DNA of 64,000 nt from Planctopirus ephydatiae (GCF_007752345.1 NZ_CP036299.1:4994001-5058000); one strand, 5' to 3'; counted from the first letter of the stretch, positions 38,050 to 46,958 are shown. The notes: generated from the sequence alone by a model not told the origin. Translations and numbers: made by a program.

Positions 38050-38409
38050 CTAATCGCGATGAACAGTTTCCATCGAGAAAGCCGGCAGGCAGATAGCAAT
38101 GTATTCCGCGCCACTTGCATCCGGTGTACTGTAGCGAACCCATTCACCCTTTCGGGCCAGTACAGCTTGCCCCGCTGCCACAAAGAGCGTGCCATCGTTA
38201 GATTCGACCTGCAGCGAACCCTTGAGAACCAGTGTGTATTCGTCGAACTCCGGTGTTTGCCCAGGTTCCACCCAGCCGCCAGGGCTCTGCATGTGGGCAA
38301 TACTGATGTGAGACTCATGGGAATTCACGCGGCCAATGAACTCACGAATCAGCTTGGGTTTGTTTCCAGCCGCTTCAATCTGCGTGGGTGAGGGAATGAG
38401 AACAGGCAT
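38050..38409 (-). CDS. Small cupin-domain protein
   Basis: The 119-aa protein is a single cupin barrel: GGWVEPGQTPEFDEYTLVLKGSLQVE is cupin motif 1, in which the usual HxH reads EPGQTPEFDE. AGQAVLARKGEWVRYSTPDASGAEYIAICLPAF covers motif 2. The ligand histidines are largely replaced by acidic residues or Gln, so metal binding is uncertain. It sits between queG and dapB on the same strand, suggesting co-transcription rather than a shared pathway. Confidence 0.8.
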   Translation of the reverse strand: MPVLIPSPTQIEAAGNKPKLIREFIGRVNSHESHISIAHMQSPGGWVEPGQTPEFDEYTLVLKGSLQVESNDGTLFVAAGQAVLARKGEWVRYSTPDASGAEYIAICLPAFSMETVHRD

Positions 38410-38466
38410 GGTGTGATCCCAGGAATTTCGACAAAGGTGCTCGGTTCAATCACTCAACGAGAGCTC

Positions 38467-39681
38467 TTAAGCAGGTGGACTTGTCAATCGATCCAGTGCT
38501 GCCCGCAGTTCCCGATATGTGGCGACTGCTTCTGTTGAATTATCTTCGAGAGGCAATCGATTTCGCAATGCAGTCTCGGCAATTGACTTAAGAAGTGGTT
38601 CGCGCAAAGCCAGTTCCACCGCTGCCCAGGCACAGGCACTGCGCACCACATCCGAAGAATCTGCTAGACCGTGTTCGATCTCGGGCCAATCGTTGAAGGT
38701 ACCGATATTCCCAAGCACAATCGCGGCATTACGGGCCATACCTGCACGACCCGGGCGTTCTAAGGGAGTCTTCCCAAACCGCTGTTGAAACGCTTCTTCG
38801 GAGATGGTGAGGAACAGCGCAGGGTTGTTTTCTGCTTCGACAAGCGAAGCCTCTCTCGTCTCGTTGTCGGTCACCGTTGTTAGCTGCTGTTCGTTCGCAA
38901 TTTGCGCTCTCGACCAGACTTTTTGCCGCTTGGTATTCCAGGGACAAACATCCTGACACAGATCACATCCCAACAACCATGGGCCGATTCCTTTTCTCAG
39001 CGGTTCGACTGGCAAGCCCTTTTGTTCGATTGTCAGGTATGAAATACACTTTCGGGCATCGAGGACTCCGGGCTGTGGGAAAGCCTCGGTCGGGCAGATC
39101 TCGAGGCAGCGAGTGCAGCTTCCGCAATGATGGGTCTGATGCGGTGCATCGGGTGGCAATTCTGTCTGTGTGAGAATACCAGCCAGCAGCAGGTAGCTCC
39201 CTTGCTGCCTGTCAATCAGCATGGTGTTTTTGCCGAACCATCCCAGGCCAGCCAGACTGGCATATTCTCGCTCCAATAGCGGAGCAGTATCGATGGCAGT
39301 ACGGGTGCGATCGTTCGGAAAATGTTCTCTCAAGAAAGAGACTGCGGGATGAAGCTTTTCCTTGAGCCAGTGGTGATAGTCTTCGGGAAGCTGAGCGTAT
39401 GCAGCAATCCGACCTCGCTGGCGAGAATCGTGGAGCCCCGCTTGTGATCCTTGTGGCTGATAATTCCACGCAGCCATCACGATCGATGCAACTTTAGGAA
39501 GTACATTCTCGGGGTGGGCATAGGCGTGTTGCCGACGTTCGATGTAACTCATCTCGCCCGCATAGCCTGCCTTGAGCCAATCCTGCAGGCGATCCAGCCC
39601 CAGCGGACTGACAGCCGGTGCAATGCCGACCAGGGCAAAACCTGCATCGAGCAAAGTCTGCTTCAGACGAGCGGCGATCAT
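38467..39681 (-). CDS. queG: Epoxyqueuosine reductase
   Basis: QueG makes queuosine in tRNA from epoxyqueuosine, using cobalamin and two [4Fe-4S] clusters. The two ferredoxin-like cysteine sets are clear: CGSCTRCLEICPTEAF and LLGCDLCQDVCPWN. N-terminal GFALVGIAPA and a central LGWFGKNTMLI are family hallmarks. The last ~100 residues carry a HEAT-like region (RAGMARNAAIVLGNIG, VRSACAWAAVELAL). ATG 39681 is used; a TTG at 39708 is in frame. It follows the secretin gene by about 67 bases and may be read through from the pilus-type cluster. Confidence 0.93.
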   Translation of the reverse strand: MIAARLKQTLLDAGFALVGIAPAVSPLGLDRLQDWLKAGYAGEMSYIERRQHAYAHPENVLPKVASIVMAAWNYQPQGSQAGLHDSRQRGRIAAYAQLPEDYHHWLKEKLHPAVSFLREHFPNDRTRTAIDTAPLLEREYASLAGLGWFGKNTMLIDRQQGSYLLLAGILTQTELPPDAPHQTHHCGSCTRCLEICPTEAFPQPGVLDARKCISYLTIEQKGLPVEPLRKGIGPWLLGCDLCQDVCPWNTKRQKVWSRAQIANEQQLTTVTDNETREASLVEAENNPALFLTISEEAFQQRFGKTPLERPGRAGMARNAAIVLGNIGTFNDWPEIEHGLADSSDVVRSACAWAAVELALREPLLKSIAETALRNRLPLEDNSTEAVATYRELRAALDRLTSPPA

Positions 39682-39748
39682 GGCTTTATCGGCTGGAATA
39701 ATGAGCAATCCTGGAACGTCGGCAAATTGGCACGACGGCAGATTAACA

Positions 39749-42376
39749 TCAAAATCCCGGCGCAGGAACTGGTGGAGGAAGCGGGGCGGGTGTCGGAGGT
39801 GGTGGAAGTTCCGCAGGCATCTCCCACGTGTCGGTCGTCTGGCTTACAGTTGTGGTGCCTGTCGAAGGGAGCAATACCGTGGGTGTGATCGGTGACGGCG
39901 TGATGGCGGCTGCGGCTGCTTGCCGGGCACTCTTCTTGTTACGACCTGGCCAGCGGAACATCTCCCCAGTTTTGGCTTCAATCTGCGTGTTGATTTCATT
40001 GCGCAATTGAAGGGCATCAAGATCGGCACTGTTCTGATGAAGTGCGGCATCAATATGCTGCCTGGCCCGCATCAGCTCACCCTTTTGCAGATAAAAAGCG
40101 GCTCGTTCATAGTGGGCTCTGGTCAGGCTGTTGCGATTGACGGGAGAGAGATGATCACGAAAGTGAGCGGCCCGTTCTTCAGTCGCTGCCTGTAAAATAT
40201 CCCCTTCGGCAGCAGCCGCGAATTCATCGACAATGCGGGGCGTGATCAGCACAATCAGCTCGGTCCGTTCGATGCGACTGCTCTTGTTGCGGAAGGCCGC
40301 TCCCACCAGCGGAATCGCCCCGAGAACTGGAACACGATCGATCGATTCGGTCGATTCTTCACTGATGAGACCGCCAATCACGACGGTCTGGCCATCGCGA
40401 ACCATGACGTTCGTGGTGACTTCGGTCGTATCCTGATCAGGCAATCCCGTCGACTGATTGATCACAGCACGTGATCGTTCGGGATGCACTTCCATCCGCA
40501 CCAGTCCATCGGGAGCAATGAAGGGCCGGATAATCAGCTTGGTGCCCGATTCGAGGAAGTTGACGTTTTCGATGGTTTGAGTGCTGTTGAACGCCAGAGT
40601 TTTATAGCTCAATCGATTGCCGATAATCATTTCGGCCCGCTGCTTGTTGAGTGCCCGTATCTGCGGAGAGGCCACGAGGCTGGTATCGGCAATCGATTCG
40701 AGGGCCCGGATAAACCCGGTGATATCGCCAGCAATAAACCCATACTTCAGGCCCGCCGTATTCGCGAGAAATTGGGCACCCGGGGGAATGATCGAGCCGG
40801 TCCCGCCAGGAAAGCCACTACTGGTTGCAATCGAAGCTCCGTTCCCGGTGACGGCGAGATTCTTGTCTCCACCCAACAAAGCCAGATTGACTCCAAACGC
40901 CATGTCATCCGTCAGTTTCACACTGAGGATTTTGGCATCGATGATCACCTGCAATGGAGGAATATCCATCTCGATAATCACGCGATCAATTTCGTTAATG
41001 ACCTCTTCGTAATCCTGCACCAGGATTGCATCCCGTTGAGAAAGACTGTCACCTCCTGCATCGGTGGCGTTCTCAGCAATCCCGACGGAAGACGGAGAGG
41101 TGATGGAGACTTTGCCCAGTGTCGGTGTCAGAATGGGTTGAACGAGCTGCTGAAGTTCCTTCACGTTGATGTAGTTGGGCTGATAGATCTTTGTCAGCAC
41201 TTTTCGTGAAGCCAGCCGGCGGGCTTCGGCTTCGCGAGCCGTCATCACAAAGACTATGTCGCCTTCGCGCTGATACAGATATCCGCGTGTTCGCAACAGT
41301 CCATCCAAAGCCGCTTCCAGAGTGACCCCCTGTAGGTTCACCGTCACTTTTCCCACAACTTCCGGGCTGGTGAGAATGTTGATTCCCGCCATTTGAGCCA
41401 ACAGTTCTAACACACGGGGAAGTTCGGCCTGCTCCACCTGCAGATCGAACTTCTCATCACTGGTGACAGTTCCCCCAGGGCCATCCGGCCCGTGAGGGAT
41501 TTGTGGCATCACACGAATTTGCGGCAAGGATTCCCCTTCGGGAGGTGTCGCTGTACTGGGAAGTACTGTCTGTTGGAGCAGATCATCTTTCGAGGGATTA
41601 GTTGTAGGAGTCGTCTCAGGACTTGATTTGTTCTCGACAGGAACAGCGGACGACTGCGTGGAAGTGGCTGGTGCCGTCAGTTGCGCCTGTGTGGATTTGA
41701 GCGAGAGTTCATTGAGCCGATTCTCGATCTGCTGCAATTGCTGACTGTTCCGCATCTGGTCGTACAAAGCTCGCGCCCGCTCGAGGTCGGATTGCTGGCG
41801 ATCGGTCTGGGCCTGTGCCAGCATTTCGATCTTTCGTTCCAATCCAGAAAGCTGAGCTTCGATTTGCCGATTTCCCGGTGGTGAAGACTTGCCGGTATGG
41901 GGTTGGCGAAGAGGTGGCTCATCCACGGGAAGCGTATGGAAACTGATGACGGGAAGATCTTGGGTATCGACTTCGGGCAGATCGTGAGGTTCTGGAACTG
42001 CGGGTATGTTCCTCGAATCGGGTATGTTCCTCGAATACTGTGCAGGGCGGGAGATGCTCGACTGTGCCGGTGAGCTGAGCCGATCTGCAGCTGCTGTTTG
42101 TCCCACGGACGGTTTGACGTTTGAGAGTGAGATCGCCCTCTGAGATGTCGTCGCTGGAGTCGAGCGAGTCTCCAGTGCAGAGCGAGTCTCTGAAGCTGGC
42201 GGCACGTCCGTCTGAGGGAACTGCGCTGCGCTGCGGGTTGCGGTTGTGCTACCTCGAACCAGAGGAGTCGATTTCCATTCGGAAGGCCAGAATTCCGATC
42301 CGACAAAGAGTGTTACCGGCAGGGCGAAACCCAAAGCCATGGCGCGAAATGCCGTATTGAAAGGTGATGCTGGCAT
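39749..42376 (-). CDS. Secretin of a type IV pilus / type II secretion-like system (PilQ/GspD-like)
   Basis: Secretins form the outer-membrane pore. The 875-aa protein has an N-terminal hydrophobic signal (FRAMALGFALPVTLFVGSEF) and a long Ser/Thr/Pro/Gln-rich linker with a coiled-coil-like segment (about 180-240). An STN/N0-type domain (VEQAELPRVLELLAQMAGINIL) and an N1-type repeat (IYQPNYINVKELQQLVQPIL) follow. The beta-barrel gate contains VIIDAKILSVKLTDD and VPVLGAIPLVGAAFRNKS. A TPR-like segment (AAFYLQKGELMRARQHIDAAL) and a Pro-rich tail come after the barrel. Start ATG 42376 has GGAAGA upstream; a TTG at 42478 would overlap the previous stop by 4 nt. Last gene of the pilMNOPQ-like order. 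Confidence 0.9.
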   Translation of the reverse strand: MPASPFNTAFRAMALGFALPVTLFVGSEFWPSEWKSTPLVRGSTTATRSAAQFPQTDVPPASETRSALETRSTPATTSQRAISLSNVKPSVGQTAAADRLSSPAQSSISRPAQYSRNIPDSRNIPAVPEPHDLPEVDTQDLPVISFHTLPVDEPPLRQPHTGKSSPPGNRQIEAQLSGLERKIEMLAQAQTDRQQSDLERARALYDQMRNSQQLQQIENRLNELSLKSTQAQLTAPATSTQSSAVPVENKSSPETTPTTNPSKDDLLQQTVLPSTATPPEGESLPQIRVMPQIPHGPDGPGGTVTSDEKFDLQVEQAELPRVLELLAQMAGINILTSPEVVGKVTVNLQGVTLEAALDGLLRTRGYLYQREGDIVFVMTAREAEARRLASRKVLTKIYQPNYINVKELQQLVQPILTPTLGKVSITSPSSVGIAENATDAGGDSLSQRDAILVQDYEEVINEIDRVIIEMDIPPLQVIIDAKILSVKLTDDMAFGVNLALLGGDKNLAVTGNGASIATSSGFPGGTGSIIPPGAQFLANTAGLKYGFIAGDITGFIRALESIADTSLVASPQIRALNKQRAEMIIGNRLSYKTLAFNSTQTIENVNFLESGTKLIIRPFIAPDGLVRMEVHPERSRAVINQSTGLPDQDTTEVTTNVMVRDGQTVVIGGLISEESTESIDRVPVLGAIPLVGAAFRNKSSRIERTELIVLITPRIVDEFAAAAEGDILQAATEERAAHFRDHLSPVNRNSLTRAHYERAAFYLQKGELMRARQHIDAALHQNSADLDALQLRNEINTQIEAKTGEMFRWPGRNKKSARQAAAAAITPSPITPTVLLPSTGTTTVSQTTDTWEMPAELPPPPTPAPLPPPVPAPGF
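42001..42036 (-). repeat. Perfect 18-bp tandem repeat in the secretin linker
   Basis: The unit CGGGTATGTTCCTCGAAT occurs twice without mismatch (42001-42018, 42019-42036). It encodes a duplicated SRNIPD/SRNIPA-type segment in the low-complexity linker and keeps the frame. Confidence 0.9.
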
Positions 42377-42474
42377 AACGTCTTCCGTGACGTGGCGAAG
42401 GTTCTCTGGAATTTTGCAGGGCTGGCTGGCGGCAGGTGACTTGAAATCAATACAGGGAAAAAGTGAGGGATTGG

Positions 42475-43212
42475 TCAAAGTTCAGGGAGTGCGGGATAGT
42501 CTTCGAGCGGAAGTTCATCGCTGGTGGTGTCATGCCCCACAACAACCTGCACAGACCGCGTGAGTTTCACTTCAAAGGGGCCCTGGGCATCTTCGACAAT
42601 GACTCGTTGAGGTTCGACATGCACGAGACGCAGCTTGATGCCGGCAATCGTGAATGTTTTACCTTCAAGAACCAGACGGGAATTGATCAGGGCTGCTCGT
42701 CGCTGACTTCCCACAACGGTCGACTGCAGTTCCAGTGTGGGCCTGGGAGCAGCTTCTACTTTCTCGATGGGTGTCGTCTTCCCGGAGTCATGATCCTGAC
42801 GAACGACTTGAGGGATCGGTTCTGGTTCAAAGAGTGGGAAGAGAGGGTCGTTGTCCAATGTTCTCAGAAAAGGATTCGCACTGGTCTTCGAAAGCCCTTT
42901 CCCTGCCAGCGGGTCGCGCGCCAGAAGTTCTTCCCAGGTAGGCCAGTCAACTTCGGGAGAGCCGGCTGGCATATCTGAACCTTTGCCGGGAGCAATGGAA
43001 CTCGTTGTGGGAGGCGTTGGCGAAACAGTGGCTGTATTGACGGAAGCAGCCGCATTCTCTGGTCGAATAGGATTCCCCTTCCCGAGCGACTTGAGCAACA
43101 TGGGTGTCCAGATCCAGAACCCGACACCGAGCAAGCCCAGAAGCATGGCCGTTTTCGGCCAACTGGTTCGCAAATCCACCAGCAGTTTTTGGGAGATGGT
43201 CTTGGCAGACAT
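42475..43212 (-). CDS. PilP/GspC-like inner-membrane linker protein
   Basis: The 245-aa protein has one N-terminal membrane helix (TAMLLGLLGVGFWIWTPMLL), a Pro/Thr-rich periplasmic linker, and a C-terminal beta domain (LELQSTVVGSQRRAALINSRLVLEGKTF..., RLVHVEPQRVIVED) like the HR domain of GspC and the beta domain of PilP. These proteins connect the inner-membrane platform to the secretin, and the secretin gene follows directly. Start ATG 43212 has AGGTG 7 nt upstream; a GTG at 43221 is alternative. A 260-base gap separates it from the PilO-like gene. Confidence 0.82.
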   Translation of the reverse strand: MSAKTISQKLLVDLRTSWPKTAMLLGLLGVGFWIWTPMLLKSLGKGNPIRPENAAASVNTATVSPTPPTTSSIAPGKGSDMPAGSPEVDWPTWEELLARDPLAGKGLSKTSANPFLRTLDNDPLFPLFEPEPIPQVVRQDHDSGKTTPIEKVEAAPRPTLELQSTVVGSQRRAALINSRLVLEGKTFTIAGIKLRLVHVEPQRVIVEDAQGPFEVKLTRSVQVVVGHDTTSDELPLEDYPALPEL

Positions 43213-43472
43213 CAGGTTCACCTGGTGAAACCAGCGAAGGGAATGGAGCTGGCAGGCATTCCGTGGGAAGGGAAAGGTGGTTGGTTGGTGAGTTGATGGG
43301 CGTGGTAGCGCATCGCTGCGCAGACCGACTTATCGCAACCATCGGCCAGACGATGCTTGAACTTTCGTCAAAATCAGAAAAGTCGTCGCAAAGGATTCAA
43401 ATTCTCAATCGTGGTTGCTCGACAGCTCGAAATCGGCAGATTCTGCGTGTGATCGATGATCACCTGAAGCCG

Positions 43473-44168
43473 TTACTTCTTGCCTGGCATATTCAGATTT
43501 GCTGCAGGTATTTCGGGAAGTAGACGACGGGCAATATGCATCTCACCCGAGATGGCAGCATGAGGCGAACTCGACAATCGACTTCCAGCCGCAGAGATGA
43601 ATCGAGCTTCGGGTAGAGAGTCACTTCCTGAGGACATGCGATGAATCATCGGTGAACTCTCGCTGTTTTTCGCCGAGCGGTTCTGCCGGGAACTTCGAAC
43701 ATCGTTCATGGAGAGTCGAAAGTCGAGAATCTCGAATTCATCGGGTGAGTTATCAAGTTCCTGGAGGAGCAGATTCCAGTGATCATATTCTCCCGAAAGT
43801 TGCACACGCACTGAAGCCACATGATGTGTGCTCAAATCTTGTGGTGCCAGTGGTTCGAGTCGATCGATGGATAGCTGTTGGGTATGTGCCAGTTGACTGA
43901 TCGATTTGAGGATTTTCGTTGTCATGCCGCTGGTTTCGACAGGTTTTGGGCTGGCTTGCTGCCGCTCGCGAATCTCTGCACGAAGATGTTCCACTTCCGC
44001 TAACTGAACTGGTATGTGCTGCAATTCGAGATGCTGTGCTTGAATCTGCTGCTCCAGACGTCGGCATTCGTTTTCAGCCGGTCGATGCACGAAGAACAGG
44101 TAGGCGAGCGTCATTGCCAGAAGCAATCCGCCGGTTCGCGCCAGTTCAAATGTTCGAGAATCGTGCAT
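43473..44168 (-). CDS. PilO-like pilus/secretion assembly protein
   Basis: The 231-aa protein has a short cytoplasmic tail, one membrane helix (ARTGGLLLAMTLAYLFFVH), a coiled coil (ECRRLEQQIQAQHLELQHIPVQLAEVEHLRAEIRERQQ) and a ferredoxin-like beta/alpha core (VRVQLSGEYDHWNLLLQELDNSP, FEILDFRLSM). This is the PilO/GspM layout, and PilN lies just upstream. The C-terminal ~70 residues are Ser-rich and not typical. ATG 44168 is used; a TTG at 44189 is in frame. Confidence 0.78.
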   Translation of the reverse strand: MHDSRTFELARTGGLLLAMTLAYLFFVHRPAENECRRLEQQIQAQHLELQHIPVQLAEVEHLRAEIRERQQASPKPVETSGMTTKILKSISQLAHTQQLSIDRLEPLAPQDLSTHHVASVRVQLSGEYDHWNLLLQELDNSPDEFEILDFRLSMNDVRSSRQNRSAKNSESSPMIHRMSSGSDSLPEARFISAAGSRLSSSPHAAISGEMHIARRLLPEIPAANLNMPGKK

Positions 44169-44198
44169 GGGGTCGATCCAGGTTTTCAAAGCAAGTCA

Positions 44199-44227
44199 TG
44201 TCATGCTTGCGGCACTGAGAAAGCATG
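44199..44227. repeat. CATGCTTGC-type hairpin, copy D (inside the pilus-type cluster)
   Basis: CATGCTT (44202-44208) pairs with AAGCATG (44221-44227); the loop region GCGGCACTGAGA is diverged and the leading GTGC is shortened to GT. It lies between the PilN-like stop (44270) and the PilO-like start (44168), the only copy placed between two co-directional genes. Confidence 0.7.
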
Positions 44228-44269
44228 CCGGCAAACATGATCAAGCAACAATTTGCGAAGGATGATCCA

Positions 44270-45139
44270 TTAGTTTTTCGTCGATTTATTGAGTTTCGAT
44301 TGTTCAGCTGTCTGATGAGGCACAATGTCTCTCGCAATCTCGTGTTCATTGGTGAAATCAGGCCGGGGAGCAGGTGCGATTCGTTCGACAGGTTTTGCTT
44401 CGGGTGCAGGATGTTTGTCGAAAGAGAGATCCTTGGTCCCCGCCACAAATTGCCCCAGTGGTCTGAGTTTTAGCAGGATCTGAAATTGCTGAAGCTCCAG
44501 ATCATTCAGTTTTCGCACATGGCTCAGTTCCAGACGGACTTCAACAAAGTTGTTCGACGCTTCCAGAGCATTCAGATAATTGGCCATGGCCAGATGATCC
44601 AGGGCTAACCCGATCAACTGCAAAGTGGGCTGTCTCTGGGAAAGTTCTGCCAATGTGCGATTCAGTAACTCCCCAGGAGCAAAGAGGCTTTCCGGACGCT
44701 GTGGATTCTGAGAGGTTGCCGACGAGCGGCCAGGATGACCCGAGTTGCTGCTGGCACTGTTACCCATTGTGCTCACGGGGTTCTGCCAATGGATTTCGCT
44801 TAGTGAAACGCCAGGTGGTCTGAGCCCATTGACCTCATCGAGAATACTGGCCAGCGAATGATCCTGTTCGAGAACTTTGATCACCCGCTCGTGTTCAATC
44901 AACCGGTCGAGTTCAGCCTGAAGAGGAGCCGCTTCTGGCACGCCCGCTCTGGCTGTAGCGACGGAACTCTGCAAATGCAGCAGTCGTGTCCGATCTCGCG
45001 AAACTCGTGACCATTGGCCGACTGTACCGGTGATGACCAGCCCGGCAAACACGATGGAAACCACGCGATGCCAACGACGTTGCAGCCGTTTTTCTCGATC
45101 GCGATGATATCCCGCAGGGAGAAAATCAATCTCAGTCAT
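44270..45139 (-). CDS. PilN-like pilus/secretion assembly protein
   Basis: The 289-aa protein starts MTEIDFLPAGYHRDR: the IDFLP matches the conserved INLLP-type motif by which PilN tails bind PilM. One membrane helix follows (VVSIVFAGLVITGTVG), then a coiled coil (DRTRLLHLQSSVATARAG) and a periplasmic domain with NYLNALEASNNFVEVRLELSHVRK, typical of PilN/GspL. Start ATG 45139 overlaps the PilM-like stop by 8 bases and has AGGAG upstream. A Ser/Asn-rich insert occupies about residues 125-150. Confidence 0.85.
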   Translation of the reverse strand: MTEIDFLPAGYHRDREKRLQRRWHRVVSIVFAGLVITGTVGQWSRVSRDRTRLLHLQSSVATARAGVPEAAPLQAELDRLIEHERVIKVLEQDHSLASILDEVNGLRPPGVSLSEIHWQNPVSTMGNSASSNSGHPGRSSATSQNPQRPESLFAPGELLNRTLAELSQRQPTLQLIGLALDHLAMANYLNALEASNNFVEVRLELSHVRKLNDLELQQFQILLKLRPLGQFVAGTKDLSFDKHPAPEAKPVERIAPAPRPDFTNEHEIARDIVPHQTAEQSKLNKSTKN

Positions 45140-46379
45140 GGGGCACTCCTGCGGGAGGCTCACCTGCTGAAGGAGTCATTGCATCGCTGGCTTCACCGGC
45201 AAGTACGGCAGCCAATTGGTGATTTTTTGGTCTGACCGATGGAGCCAGTTGATACAAGTTGGTCGTCAGAGAAAACTTTCGCAAGGCTAAACCTAACGCC
45301 ACCACCCAGGCACCATCCGGATAAATACTCCGGCCATGTGGCGTTGAATTGGATTGATGGACAATCTGTCCGATATGGCGGGGGAGTTGATCGGCCAATG
45401 ATTCCGTCAAATGGGTATCAAGCTGAGTGTCGCGGCATAAGGTCACTGGCATACCAAACCGGTCACCCAGATAATCCGCCAGCCAACTCGAAACACCTTC
45501 GCCACTCAACCAGAGTTGTCCTGCGGGTCGGCCTCGAAATGTGACTTTGCAATATCTCAAGCACATCTCGACTTCGTTGGTAACCGTTTCCAGCAGCGAT
45601 CGAATAGCATCAATCACCGAGCGATGCACATCGTCATCGGCGTTGAGTTCTTCAGCATGGCTGACCGATGTTCTCAGTTGCCTCGCTTCCAACTCGGTGA
45701 GTTCGAGTTCTTCGGCAATCGCCCGGTCGAACTGATAGTTTCCGACAAGGATATACTTGAGGAACAGGATTCGTTCGCCTTCCGCGAAGATAACGGTAGA
45801 AAGTTTTTCTCCGAGATGTAGGACGACGGTTCGTTTCTCGGAGGCGTCCACCGCCTGTTGAAATCGAATCAAGGCGTGGGATTCTGTATCAATGGCCTGT
45901 GGAACCAGCCCCGCTCTCTCGCAAATCTGGATCTGTTGCTGGATGGCTGTCTTCCGGCAAGCCATGAGAATCACTTCGTGCTTCGAAACTCCATCCTGCT
46001 TGACATCACCCGCTACGATCAACCGCAATTCCGCCTCATCGACGGCATAAGGCAATCGTTCTTCGGCTTCAAAACGGGCGACCTGTGGTAACTCTTCACT
46101 GGGAACTTGAGGCAACCGGGCATTGTGAATCCACAATTCGTGGGAAGGAATTCCCAGCACCACCTGCCAGCCACGGAAGAGTCGATTTCTCCACCAGCGT
46201 TTGAGAATGGCAATGACGGCCCGTTCATAATCGATGGAAGAATCTGACATTTGGCTGGCCAGATTTTCTACCGCAGCGCCGCAAACTCTCCCTGATCGAT
46301 CCAGTTGAATGGCACGCACCGACCCTGCCTGCAGAAGCAGTCCGACAGGTGAATATTGGGTCGATTTGCCATACCACAT
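45132..46379 (-). CDS. PilM-like actin-fold pilus assembly protein
   Basis: The 415-aa cytoplasmic protein has the actin/FtsA-like fold of PilM: VGLLLQAGSVRAIQLDRSG at the N-terminus, VVLGIPSHELWIHNARLPQ, ARFEAEERLPYAVDEAEL, a phosphate-loop region VVLHLGEKLSTVIFAEG and QLWLSGEGVSSWLADYLGDRFGMPV. It would bind the PilN tail encoded next. The last ~35 residues (Ala/Pro-rich) are extra. The start ATG 46379 lies 15 bases after the FimT-like gene, and the gene overlaps the PilN-like start. Confidence 0.88.
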   Translation of the reverse strand: MWYGKSTQYSPVGLLLQAGSVRAIQLDRSGRVCGAAVENLASQMSDSSIDYERAVIAILKRWWRNRLFRGWQVVLGIPSHELWIHNARLPQVPSEELPQVARFEAEERLPYAVDEAELRLIVAGDVKQDGVSKHEVILMACRKTAIQQQIQICERAGLVPQAIDTESHALIRFQQAVDASEKRTVVLHLGEKLSTVIFAEGERILFLKYILVGNYQFDRAIAEELELTELEARQLRTSVSHAEELNADDDVHRSVIDAIRSLLETVTNEVEMCLRYCKVTFRGRPAGQLWLSGEGVSSWLADYLGDRFGMPVTLCRDTQLDTHLTESLADQLPRHIGQIVHQSNSTPHGRSIYPDGAWVVALGLALRKFSLTTNLYQLAPSVRPKNHQLAAVLAGEASDAMTPSAGEPPAGVPHD

Positions 46380-46394
46380 GGATGGGAGATCCTG

Positions 46395-46958
46395 TTAAGG
46401 CATCCAGACCTGCCCTGTTTGCCACGAGACAGTCAGGATCAGACTCGTTTCGGATGCACCGCTTCCATGAATGAGCGTGATCTCTGTATCGGCACTTCGA
46501 GTTGGCCCCGCGCCTCCAGTCGATGCGAACGGAATATTCGTTACAGTCCGGTTTTCTACAGGAACCCTGACAGACTTGAAGCGCACTCCAGCCGCCTGTG
46601 ACGAGCGGCTCTGATATCTGGCCATGGGCACCACATAACCACTCTGCGAACTTCCCGGCGGAGCCAGTGGATCGACCAGCAGAGGGACTGTCGCTGTCCC
46701 TGTGTGCACAATTCGATAACTTTGGCCTGTCAGATCAAACTGAACTTCATAAGTCGTGTTCTGATCAATCGCCAGCTGTCGGGCCAGACGAAGATCAGCC
46801 GCCAGCCTGCGGGCTGCCACCGGCAGCATTTGCTCTCCCCAGGACTCCATGGCGGAAATCCCCACAGAGGCCAGAATCCCGACAATCACAATCACAATCA
46901 GCAATTCCACAACCGTATAGGCTTTTCGGGAAGGTGCTGAAGTGCAGGAGCTTTTCAT
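46395..46958 (-). CDS. Prepilin-like protein (GspH/FimT-like)
   Basis: The 187-aa protein starts with a basic leader (MKSSCTSAPSRKA) followed by YTVVELLIVIVIVGILASVGI, the class III prepilin helix with Glu at position +5. The residues around the predicted cleavage site are Ala/Tyr where Gly/Phe is usual. MESWGEQMLPVAARRLAADLRLARQLAIDQNTTYEVQFD is typical of GspH/FimT minor pilins. Start ATG 46958 has GAGGGAAA upstream and overlaps the preceding stop by 4 bases (ATGA). Confidence 0.87.
   Translation of the reverse strand: MKSSCTSAPSRKAYTVVELLIVIVIVGILASVGISAMESWGEQMLPVAARRLAADLRLARQLAIDQNTTYEVQFDLTGQSYRIVHTGTATVPLLVDPLAPPGSSQSGYVVPMARYQSRSSQAAGVRFKSVRVPVENRTVTNIPFASTGGAGPTRSADTEITLIHGSGASETSLILTVSWQTGQVWMP

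Noticed and set aside
37992-38318. 109-codon upstream extension of dapB
   Set aside because: It overlaps the cupin gene and is not part of DapB, which is complete at 267 aa from 37991.
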